Shown: positions 1 to 5,553 of the stretch, piece after piece
Layout of the letters: every line of letters starts with the position of its first letter
Position numbering within the stretch: the first letter of the stretch is position 1
NCBI GenBank assembly: GCA_900541465.1
Contig: UQJY01000028.1
Span: 1 to 7,005 of the forward strand
Source of the DNA: an uncultured Fusobacterium sp.
GTDB taxonomy: Bacteria > Fusobacteriota > Fusobacteriia > Fusobacteriales > Fusobacteriaceae
Length of the DNA stretch: 7,005 nucleotides
Direction: 5' to 3'
The notes under the pieces: generated by a model
Seen by the model: only the letters and a program-made list of their open reading frames with translations
Databases searched by the model: none
Told to the model about the DNA's origin: nothing
Program-made: the position numbers and the translations under genes

Positions 1-55
<55 letters not shown>

Positions 56-71
56 GCCTTCAACAAGATTG

Positions 72-100
72 ATTATATCTTATCTCCATTGTTTTGTCAA
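72..100 (-). promoter_or_regulatory. Consensus sigma-70 promoter for the tRNA-Thr transcript
   Basis: On the minus strand there is a TTGACA -35 box (100 to 95), a 17-base spacer and a TATAAT -10 box (77 to 72). Both hexamers match consensus fully and the spacing is optimal. Transcription should start near position 65, leaving a leader of about 10 bases before the tRNA 5' end at 55. Such strength is typical of stable-RNA promoters. The rest of the 56-179 gap is A/T-rich and shows no gene and no clear terminator for the upstream radical SAM gene. Confidence 0.85.
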
Positions 101-179
101 TAAATTTTTTTCATTTTTTTAATATTTTTTTACAGCACTTAAAAAATTCTATATTTTCTAAGGCTTCATTTATTGGGAA

Positions 180-1010
180 CTATTTATAAATTGCATTTAA
201 TTCTTCCTGAGAATATACTCTTTTGGCTTTCATATTTTCAACAAGCTCTTCATTTTTTTCTATTTTTTCATTATCAGCTATATGAAACTTTCCTAAAATT
301 TCAACATCATGCAGACCTTTTTCTTCAAGATATTTTTTTATAAAATGAAGTCTTTCAAATGAGGCAGGCTGAACCCATTTTTCTGTTCCAGGTCTGTCAA
401 GTCTGTTAAGTTGAAGTTTTGTATAATTTACATCTTTCAAAAATTCATAAAGTCCGTCAAGCTCTTCAAGGCTGTCATTTATTCCTTCAATAATAAATGT
501 CTCAAGATAAATCTTTCCTTTGAATTCATTACCAAGAGCTTTTATACCCTCTTTTATTTCGTCCATTTTTATTGTTGCTTTAGGTCTGTTTATTTTTTTC
601 ATTGTAATTTCATTTACACTGTTTAATGTGGGAATAACTATATCTGCACGGCTTATTTCATTTCTTACTTTTTTATCATGAAGAAGTCCTGAATTTGTAA
701 TTACCACAACATTTACATCAGTATTATCTTTTATCCAATTTATCATTTCTCCAAGATCACTGCTTAATGTAGGTTCTCCGTCTCCGGAAAAAGTTATACA
801 GTCAGGTTTTATAGTTTTTAATATATCTAGTATTTCTTTTTTTGCTTCCTCTATATCTATGTAAGATTTTCTTTCTGTTACAAGTTCACGTGTAACTCCG
901 CATTCGCAAAATACACAATTCATATTACAAGTTTTAGGTGCTACTAAATCAAAACCTAAAGATATTCCTAATCTTCTTGATGGTACAGGTCCAAACAGAT
1001 ATTTATACAT
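180..1010 (-). CDS. Radical SAM protein, COG0731 type (function unknown)
   Basis: This 276-residue protein is a cytoplasmic radical SAM enzyme. The opening MYKYLFGPVPSRRLG followed by C28-x3-C32-x2-C35 (with an extra C37 right behind) is the hallmark of a family annotated only as 'radical SAM protein' or as COG0731, the group named after wyosine-type tRNA synthetases. The three cysteines bind the 4Fe-4S cluster that cleaves S-adenosylmethionine, and GDGEP at residues 76-80 fits the SAM-contacting GGE-type motif. A TIM-barrel core fills the rest; I see no SPASM-type cysteine cluster in the C-terminal part. The ATG is preceded by AAGGAGG only four bases away, and no better start exists. It is a single-gene unit with its own promoter, divergent from mgtE. 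The substrate is not known to me; the wyosine link is a family label and should not be taken as function in a bacterium. Confidence 0.85.
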   Translation of the reverse strand: MYKYLFGPVPSRRLGISLGFDLVAPKTCNMNCVFCECGVTRELVTERKSYIDIEEAKKEILDILKTIKPDCITFSGDGEPTLSSDLGEMINWIKDNTDVNVVVITNSGLLHDKKVRNEISRADIVIPTLNSVNEITMKKINRPKATIKMDEIKEGIKALGNEFKGKIYLETFIIEGINDSLEELDGLYEFLKDVNYTKLQLNRLDRPGTEKWVQPASFERLHFIKKYLEEKGLHDVEILGKFHIADNEKIEKNEELVENMKAKRVYSQEELNAIYK

Positions 1011-1051
1011 AATTCCTCCTTAAAATAATCTCTTGTTAATTTTCCATTTTA

Positions 1052-1079
1052 ATTATACCTTAATATATATTCTTTTCAA
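1052..1079 (-). promoter_or_regulatory. Sigma-70 promoter for the radical SAM gene
   Basis: Minus-strand TTGAAA (1079 to 1074), a 16-base spacer and a perfect TATAAT (1057 to 1052) lie just upstream of the radical SAM gene. Start of transcription would fall near 1045, giving a leader of roughly 35 bases that contains the ribosome binding site at 1015-1021. An 8-4-8 inverted repeat lies 12 bases upstream of the -35 box. Confidence 0.7.
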
Positions 1080-1091
1080 AAAAAATTTTAT

Positions 1092-1111
1092 AAATTGTAA
1101 TAATACAATTT
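1092..1111. repeat. Perfect 8-4-8 inverted repeat, candidate operator
   Basis: The arms AAATTGTA (1092-1099) and TACAATTT (1104-1111) are exact reverse complements around a four-base spacer (ATAA). It sits in the divergent region between the radical SAM gene and mgtE, upstream of the radical SAM -35 box and about 85 bases before the mgtE start. Twofold symmetry with a short spacer suggests a binding site for a dimeric regulator. It lacks GC pairs and a following T-tract, so it is not a terminator. I cannot assign a regulator family. Confidence 0.45.
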
Positions 1112-1136
1112 TCTGTGTAAAAAATGTTGTTTTTAT

Positions 1137-1165
1137 TTTAAAATAATGTTAAGCTGTGATATGAA
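1137..1165 (+). promoter_or_regulatory. Weak candidate promoter for mgtE
   Basis: TTTAAA (1137-1142), a 17-base spacer and TATGAA (1160-1165) preceded by TGA form a possible extended -10 promoter. Start would be near 1172, leaving a leader of only about 24 bases, just enough for the ribosome binding site. Each box matches consensus at four of six positions, which is weak in such AT-rich DNA. The short leader would leave no room for a magnesium riboswitch. Confidence 0.25.
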
Positions 1166-1181
1166 AAATTTTATATTATAT

Positions 1182-1187
1182 AGGAGG
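1182..1187 (+). promoter_or_regulatory. Ribosome binding site that fixes the mgtE start
   Basis: AGGAGG lies eight bases before the ATG at 1196. An in-frame GTG at 1187 overlaps the last base of this site, so it cannot be the start used with it. This favours the ATG at 1196. Confidence 0.85.
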
Positions 1188-1195
1188 TGTATACT

Positions 1196-2527
1196 ATGAT
1201 AAATATATCAAATGCACTGGAAAAAAACCTTCTGCTTGAGGTTAAGAACAAACTTATTCTCCTTAACCCCATAGATATTGCCTCTATTTTGGAAACACTT
1301 TCAAAGGAAAATACCTTGAAAGCTTTCAGAATTCTTTCAAAAGATTTGGCAAGTGAAGTTTTTTCATATCTTTCTTCAGAAAAACAGCAGGAAATAATAG
1401 AATCCAGCAGTGATGAAGAGTTAAAAAGAATTATTGATGACATGTTCTTGGATGATACTGTAGACCTTATCGAAGAAATGCCGGCAGGAGTTGTGGCAAA
1501 AATTTTAAAAAATACCTCAGTTGAAAATAGAAAACTGATAAACCAATTTTTAAAATATCCTGAAGATAGTGCCGGAAGCATTATGACGGTTGAATATGTT
1601 TCTCTAAAGAATGATATGAATGTTAAAGAATCCCTTGAAAGAATAAGGGCAAAGGGAATTAAAAATGAAACCATAAACGACTGCTTTGTAATCGACAAAG
1701 AGAGAAAACTTGTAGGAACTCTTCCAATAAGAGAACTTATTATTAACCAAGAAGAAACTCTTATAAAAAATATTATGACAGATAATTTTGAAAAAGTTCA
1801 GGCAGATACTGACCGTGAATTTGTTGCAGACCTTTTCAGACGTTATGACCTTTCTACAATGGCTGTTGTTGATACAGAAAACAGACTTGTAGGAATTATA
1901 ACAATAGATGACATCGTAGACGTTATTGACCAAGAAAATACTGAAGACTTTCAAAAAATGGCTGCTATGGAGCCTTCTGACAAAGAATATCTTAAAGAAT
2001 CTGTTTTTGCTCTGGCAAAACACAGAATTTTATGGCTTCTTATACTTATGATTTCTGCAACTGCCACAGGGACAATAATAAGACGTTATGAAGATACACT
2101 TCAGTCTGTAGTTGTTCTTGCTGCATTTATCCCTATGCTTATGGATACAGGAGGAAATGCCGGTTCTCAGTCTTCTACACTTATTATCCGTGGGCTTGCT
2201 CTTGGAGAAATAAAGACAAAAGATGTCTGGAAAATTTTATGGAAAGAATTCAGAGTAAGTATTATCGTTGGAATAACTCTTGCAATAGTAAACTTTTTAA
2301 GAATTTTATATTTTGATAAAATTGGATTTACAATGACTTTAGTAGTATGTCTGAGCCTTTTTGCAACAGTTGTTATTGCAAAAGTTGTAGGAGGAATACT
2401 TCCTATTGCTGCAAAAAAATTAAAACTTGACCCTGCTATAATGGCGAGTCCTCTTATTACAACAATCGTTGATGCTTGTGCTTTAGTGATTTATTTCACA
2501 ATGGCAACTGCTCTTTTACATATTTAA
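1196..2527 (+). CDS. mgtE: Magnesium channel/transporter MgtE
   Basis: MgtE is a homodimeric inner-membrane Mg2+ channel gated by its cytosolic part. From the ATG at 1196 the protein has 443 residues, normal for the family. Residues 1-125 form the helical MgtE N domain, ending in YPEDSAGSIMT (121-131). Residues about 130-250 hold the CBS-domain pair, the Mg2+ sensor; GTLPIREL and GIITIDDIVDVI mark the two repeats. Residues about 275-443 are the five-helix membrane domain, with the signature GGNAGSQ at 319-325. D426 in ITTIVDA matches the aspartate that lines the pore selectivity site in the Thermus protein. All expected parts are present, so it should work. It stands alone, divergent from the radical SAM gene and convergent with the EIIB gene. 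I see no M-box-like leader. Sister paralogs carry Co2+ or other divalent ions, so exact ion choice is inferred. Confidence 0.96.
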   Translation: MINISNALEKNLLLEVKNKLILLNPIDIASILETLSKENTLKAFRILSKDLASEVFSYLSSEKQQEIIESSSDEELKRIIDDMFLDDTVDLIEEMPAGVVAKILKNTSVENRKLINQFLKYPEDSAGSIMTVEYVSLKNDMNVKESLERIRAKGIKNETINDCFVIDKERKLVGTLPIRELIINQEETLIKNIMTDNFEKVQADTDREFVADLFRRYDLSTMAVVDTENRLVGIITIDDIVDVIDQENTEDFQKMAAMEPSDKEYLKESVFALAKHRILWLLILMISATATGTIIRRYEDTLQSVVVLAAFIPMLMDTGGNAGSQSSTLIIRGLALGEIKTKDVWKILWKEFRVSIIVGITLAIVNFLRILYFDKIGFTMTLVVCLSLFATVVIAKVVGGILPIAAKKLKLDPAIMASPLITTIVDACALVIYFTMATALLHI

Positions 2528-2539
2528 TGCAATAAAAAA

Positions 2540-2563
2540 CCCTGCACTAAAAATTGTGCAGGG
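2540..2563. terminator. Bidirectional rho-independent terminator between mgtE and the EIIB gene
   Basis: CCCTGCAC (2540-2547) and GTGCAGGG (2556-2563) form an eight-base-pair, GC-rich stem with an eight-base loop. On the plus strand it is followed by ATATTTTTTATTT. On the minus strand the A-run at 2531-2539 becomes a T-run. It lies in the 43-base gap between two convergent stop codons and so can end both transcripts. Confidence 0.92.
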
Positions 2564-2570
2564 ATATTTT

Positions 2571-2951
2571 TTATTTACTGTGATGATGAAGCCTTTCTTC
2601 AATATCTTTTTTTATTTTATTGTAATGTTTTTCAATAAGAGCAGCTTTATCTCCAAATATTATCTGTAATCTGTTCTCTCCAACTTTTATAATTCCTTCT
2701 GAACCAAGTGCTTCTATTTTTTCTGAATTTATTTTTTCTGTTTCTTTAACTTCAATTCTAAGTCTTGTTATACATGAATCTACAAGTATAAGATTTTCAA
2801 ATCCTCCAAGTTCTTTTATAACAAGTTCACAAAAATCATCATCTGACATTTTACTTGTATCTATTTTTTTAGGTGCTTCTTTTCCTTGAATTTTATCACT
2901 GAAACTCTTAAAAAAACTGGAAAGTCTCCCTCTCTTCTCAGTATCTTTCAT
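2571..2951 (-). CDS. Stand-alone PTS EIIB domain, glucose/sucrose family
   Basis: This 126-residue cytosolic protein carries one EIIB domain of the glucose-type phosphotransferase system. The signature LGGFENLILVDSCITRLR places the phosphorylated cysteine at residue 60; it would take phosphate from an EIIA and pass it to a sugar bound by an EIIC. GSEGIIKVGENRLQIIFG (about 83-100) is the second conserved part of the domain. Residues 1-38 are charged and hydrophilic and resemble an interdomain linker. In full transporters this domain is usually fused to EIIC or EIIA; here neither is fused or next door. The ATG at 2951 is chosen because AGGAGG sits six bases upstream, whereas an in-frame TTG at 2966 overlaps that site. 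It is the last gene of a minus-strand run, 46 bases after the citrulline hydrolase. It may serve an EIIC elsewhere or be a regulatory relic; the frame looks intact. Confidence 0.85.
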   Translation of the reverse strand: MKDTEKRGRLSSFFKSFSDKIQGKEAPKKIDTSKMSDDDFCELVIKELGGFENLILVDSCITRLRIEVKETEKINSEKIEALGSEGIIKVGENRLQIIFGDKAALIEKHYNKIKKDIEERLHHHSK

Positions 2952-2957
2952 AATTTT

Positions 2958-2963
2958 CCTCCT
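2958..2963 (-). promoter_or_regulatory. Ribosome binding site that fixes the EIIB gene start
   Basis: Read on the minus strand this is AGGAGG, six bases before the ATG at 2951. The longer in-frame reading from a TTG at 2966 would start just upstream of this site and translate through it (MRRKI), which makes that start very unlikely. Confidence 0.8.
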
Positions 2964-2997
2964 CAAAATAATACAATTACTTTATATTATTAATTTT

Positions 2998-3909
2998 TTA
3001 AAAAATTTCTCCTATCATACATCTGGCAGAACCTCCACCGTAATATTCTATTGTTTCTACATTTGAATAAAGAATATCTGTATCTTTCAAAATCATATTT
3101 TTTTGTTCTTCATTTAAAGATTTATATGCTGTTTCAGACATTACTACAAATCTTTTTCCGTCTTTCCCTCTAAGTTCAAGAGTGTTTCCAAGAAATTTTT
3201 TTACCTGTTCCAAAGAAATTTCAATTATTTCTTTTCTGCTTTCTTCAAGCTCTTTTCTTAAAATTTCTCTTTCTTCTGCATCTGTCACAGACTCAAGACA
3301 TATGACAGCTCTGTTTTCTCCTATACTCATTATTACATTTGTGTGATATACAGGATATCCTTCTTGAAAAGCTCTAAATACAACAGGCTTATAATTTAGC
3401 TCTTCACAAAATTTTCTAAAAAGTTTTTCATCAGAACGAGGTGATAAACAGCAGTAAGCTTTTTTATTTTTTCTATCAAGAACAATACTTCCTGTTCCTT
3501 CTAAAAAAATATTTTCTTTTGCTTTTAAGCTGTAATCAATTATTTTTAAACTTTTCCTCCCTACTATGTCATACACTTTATTTCTGAATTTTTCAAGTTC
3601 TTTTCTTCTGTTTTCTGCAAACATAGGATAGAAAAACAAGATTCCCTCTTCATGAGAACTAAACCAGTTATTTGGAAATATACTGTCAGGTGTACTTGGT
3701 TCTAAAGTATCTTGAATGATATTTACCTCCACACCTCTTTCAGATATTTTTTCAGCAAGAGCATCAAACTCTGCCAAGGCTTTTTTGTTTACCGTTTCTG
3801 CTGCTTCATTGTTAAAATTTTGATAATGGTTGTTGACTGCTGTTTCTTTATTAAAATAAAATAAAGCAGGTCTTACCATTACAATCCTATTTGTAACCTG
3901 ATTATTCAT
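2998..3909 (-). CDS. ctlX: Citrulline hydrolase-type pentein enzyme (CtlX-like)
   Basis: This 303-residue cytosolic enzyme belongs to the pentein (amidinotransferase/arginine-deiminase-like) superfamily. It best resembles CtlX, known from Francisella as citrulline ureidase, which turns citrulline into ornithine, CO2 and ammonia. The opening RIVMVRPALFYFNKETAVNN is typical of that group. PDSIFPNNWFS (74-84) is the substrate-side acidic loop, FLEGTG (135-140) holds the conserved glutamate, H189 in YHTNV is the expected catalytic histidine, and C297 in GGGSARCMIGE is the expected nucleophile. All catalytic positions are present. AAGGAG lies six bases before the ATG. The gene follows the POT transporter by 102 bases on the same strand and has its own extended -10 promoter, so it may be read both alone and with the transporter. 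Arginine deiminase or dimethylarginine hydrolase activity is possible, because substrate choice in this superfamily cannot be read from motifs alone. Confidence 0.85.
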   Translation of the reverse strand: MNNQVTNRIVMVRPALFYFNKETAVNNHYQNFNNEAAETVNKKALAEFDALAEKISERGVEVNIIQDTLEPSTPDSIFPNNWFSSHEEGILFFYPMFAENRRKELEKFRNKVYDIVGRKSLKIIDYSLKAKENIFLEGTGSIVLDRKNKKAYCCLSPRSDEKLFRKFCEELNYKPVVFRAFQEGYPVYHTNVIMSIGENRAVICLESVTDAEEREILRKELEESRKEIIEISLEQVKKFLGNTLELRGKDGKRFVVMSETAYKSLNEEQKNMILKDTDILYSNVETIEYYGGGSARCMIGEIF

Positions 3910-3975
3910 AGCGGTCTCCTTAAATTTTTTATTTTTAAAACCCCTGCCTGCTAAACATATTATCTTTCCTTTTCT

Positions 3976-3984
3976 ATTATATCA
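3976..3984 (-). promoter_or_regulatory. Extended -10 promoter for the ctlX-like gene
   Basis: On the minus strand TGA (3984 to 3982) is followed by TATAAT (3981 to 3976), a perfect extended -10 element. No good -35 box is seen at 16-18 bases, which extended -10 promoters can do without. Start would be near 3969, with a leader of about 60 bases. A second TATAAT (3989 to 3984) overlaps it by one base. No terminator hairpin is visible between the POT gene and this promoter. Confidence 0.6.
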
Positions 3985-4011
3985 TTATAACTGCTTTTCG
4001 TATAATTTTTT

Positions 4012-5376
4012 TTAGGATAACATAAGTTTATTAAGATATTTTCTTATTTTGAAAAGAATAATTCCCATTACAAAAAGTATTGTTGAAAGAGAAGCAAATA
4101 TTGTAAAAAATCCTGCATTTTGAGTATAGCCTGCAACTTTCCCGGAAATAAAACTTGCAGCAAACATTGTCATATACCACATTCCCATAAAGAAAGTAGA
4201 AAATCTTTTTGGAGCAAGTCTGTTGAACATTGCTATTCCGATAGGAGCAATGCAAAGTTCTGAAATTGTATTAAAAAGATAAGCAAAAACTATAAATATC
4301 ATGCTTGCTTTTATTCCATTTTCTGTTCCTCCTGTTGAAAGAACTGAAGCTGTCATAAAAACAAAAGCTGTTCCCATAGAAAATATTCCCACAGCCATCT
4401 TTACCGGTGTAGTAAATCCTCTGCTTCCAAATTTTCTCCAAATTTCTGCAATAACAGGTGCAAAAACTATTCCAAGAATTGAATTAAGAGCCGCAAACCA
4501 TGGAACAGGAACATTAAAATTTCCTAAATTTCTATTTACATGGTCCCTTGCATAAAGAGTTATTGAACTGAATGACTGGTAAAAACTTGTCCAGAATAAA
4601 ATTGCAAAAACAGCTGTTATACCCATAGCTTTAATTCTTTTTTTCTCACTGTCAGAAAATTTATAAGTGAAAATATTAGATTTTTTCTGTTCAGACATCT
4701 TTTTAAAAGGCTTTCTTCCTATTTCTCCAAGATATTTAGGAGCTGCAAGTATAAAAAATATTGTTCCAAGAGCTGCCATAAGACCTGCTATAAGAAACAT
4801 TTCTCTATATCCAAAATGAAGCACTGTCCCCGCTGCATTTCTTACAGCAAAAATTTTATCTGATACAATTCCTGCTGTAAAAGGTGCAAGGAAAGACCCT
4901 AAGTTTATAAACATATAAAAAATACTGTAAGCCACTTCTTTTTTATTTGGTTCTTCATTAGAAAAAATATTTCCTATAAGACTGCTTCCGCTGGCTTTAA
5001 AAAATCCATTTCCTATTATTATACACATAAGACCAAGATATAAAATTTCTTTCACAGGGCTGTAAAATAAAATTATATCTCCAAGGGCCACAAAACTTCC
5101 TCCAAGCATTACGGATTTCTGCTGACCCAAATAAGAATCTGCAAGCCACCCTCCTATAAGGGGAGTAAGATGGAGTATTCCAACAAAAGTTCCGTAAAGA
5201 GATGTAGCTTCTTTAACTGAAAGACCTATTCCTCCCTGAATAACCTGTGCTGTAAAATAAAGCACCAGAAGTGTCGATATCCCATGATAAGCAAATCTTT
5301 CCCAAACTATTGTTGCACACATAAGCCAGAAAGATTTTGGATACCTTTTTTTCTTTTCTGTAAAATTGTTCTGCAT
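4012..5376 (-). CDS. POT/PTR2-family peptide transporter (MFS) with altered proton-coupling motif
   Basis: This 454-residue inner-membrane protein is a member of the proton-coupled oligopeptide transporter family, which takes up di- and tripeptides. Family marks: the TM1 motif as WERFAYHG (25-32), the loop GGWLADSYLG (75-84), GNGFFK with K127 in TM4, FYMFINLGS (153-161) and ISEL with E373 in TM10. Length is normal. Two usual acidic positions are changed. The first glutamate of ExxERFxYY is I23, and the glutamate of the TM7 FWxxFEQ motif is Y266 (FWTSFYQ). The second tyrosine of the TM1 motif is H31. E26, R27, K127 and E373 are kept. The ATG has AGGAGG seven bases upstream. The gene opens the minus-strand run that continues with the citrulline hydrolase, which suggests peptide or amino acid feeding. 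Substrate and coupling are inferred; it could carry something other than peptides. Confidence 0.9.
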   Translation of the reverse strand: MQNNFTEKKKRYPKSFWLMCATIVWERFAYHGISTLLVLYFTAQVIQGGIGLSVKEATSLYGTFVGILHLTPLIGGWLADSYLGQQKSVMLGGSFVALGDIILFYSPVKEILYLGLMCIIIGNGFFKASGSSLIGNIFSNEEPNKKEVAYSIFYMFINLGSFLAPFTAGIVSDKIFAVRNAAGTVLHFGYREMFLIAGLMAALGTIFFILAAPKYLGEIGRKPFKKMSEQKKSNIFTYKFSDSEKKRIKAMGITAVFAILFWTSFYQSFSSITLYARDHVNRNLGNFNVPVPWFAALNSILGIVFAPVIAEIWRKFGSRGFTTPVKMAVGIFSMGTAFVFMTASVLSTGGTENGIKASMIFIVFAYLFNTISELCIAPIGIAMFNRLAPKRFSTFFMGMWYMTMFAASFISGKVAGYTQNAGFFTIFASLSTILFVMGIILFKIRKYLNKLMLS

Positions 5377-5407
5377 TAAAAGACCTCCTATAAATTAAAT
5401 ACTCTAC

Positions 5408-5436
5408 ATTATAACCTATTTTTTTTACTTTTGAAA
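5408..5436 (-). promoter_or_regulatory. Probable promoter for the POT transporter gene
   Basis: On the minus strand a perfect TATAAT (5413 to 5408) has a weak TTTCAA (5436 to 5431) 17 bases upstream. Start would be near 5401, giving a leader of about 25 bases that holds AGGAGG at 5389 to 5384. The -10 is convincing and the -35 is not. Confidence 0.55.
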
Positions 5437-5506
5437 CAACTCTGTTTTTTACTGAAAATAATCTTTTTTATTTTCTTGTAATTGAAATAGATTTTTTTAT
5501 AAAATA

Positions 5507-5515
5507 TGATATAAT
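5507..5515 (+). promoter_or_regulatory. Extended -10 promoter for hydG
   Basis: TGA followed by TATAAT (5510-5515) is a perfect extended -10 element. Start would be near 5522, leaving about 30 bases of leader with TGGAGG at 5538-5543, ten bases before the ATG. No strong -35 is seen; TTGAAA at 5482-5487 is 22 bases away, too far. The 177-bp divergent region shared with the POT gene holds T-rich tracts and no clear palindromic operator. Confidence 0.6.
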
Positions 5516-5553
5516 AAAAATGCTATACTTAATTTTATGGAGGCTGTGTAAAA

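Noticed and set aside
1187..1195. GTG at 1187 as an earlier mgtE start adding three residues
   Set aside because: It overlaps the AGGAGG at 1182-1187; the ATG at 1196 has ideal eight-base spacing.
1171..1698. Minus-strand open frame of 175 codons across the 5' half of mgtE
   Set aside because: It is the antisense of the MgtE N domain, a Ser/Phe-rich shadow typical of AT-rich coding DNA, and has no supporting motif.
2952..2966. TTG at 2966 as start of the EIIB gene, adding MRRKI
   Set aside because: The added codons are the ribosome binding site itself; the ATG at 2951 is correctly spaced from it.
2992..3007. Perfect 16-base A/T palindrome over the ctlX stop codon (AATTTTTT joined to AAAAAATT)
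   Set aside because: It contains only A and T runs, has no GC pairs or loop, and is expected by chance in this composition.
4301..4555. Plus-strand open frame of 84 codons inside the POT gene
   Set aside because: It is antisense to well-conserved transporter sequence and its translation shows no recognisable motif.
5421..5452. Direct repeat TTTTTTAC at 5421-5428 and 5445-5452 in the POT/hydG divergent region
   Set aside because: It is mostly T-tract with low information, and a regulatory role has no other support.
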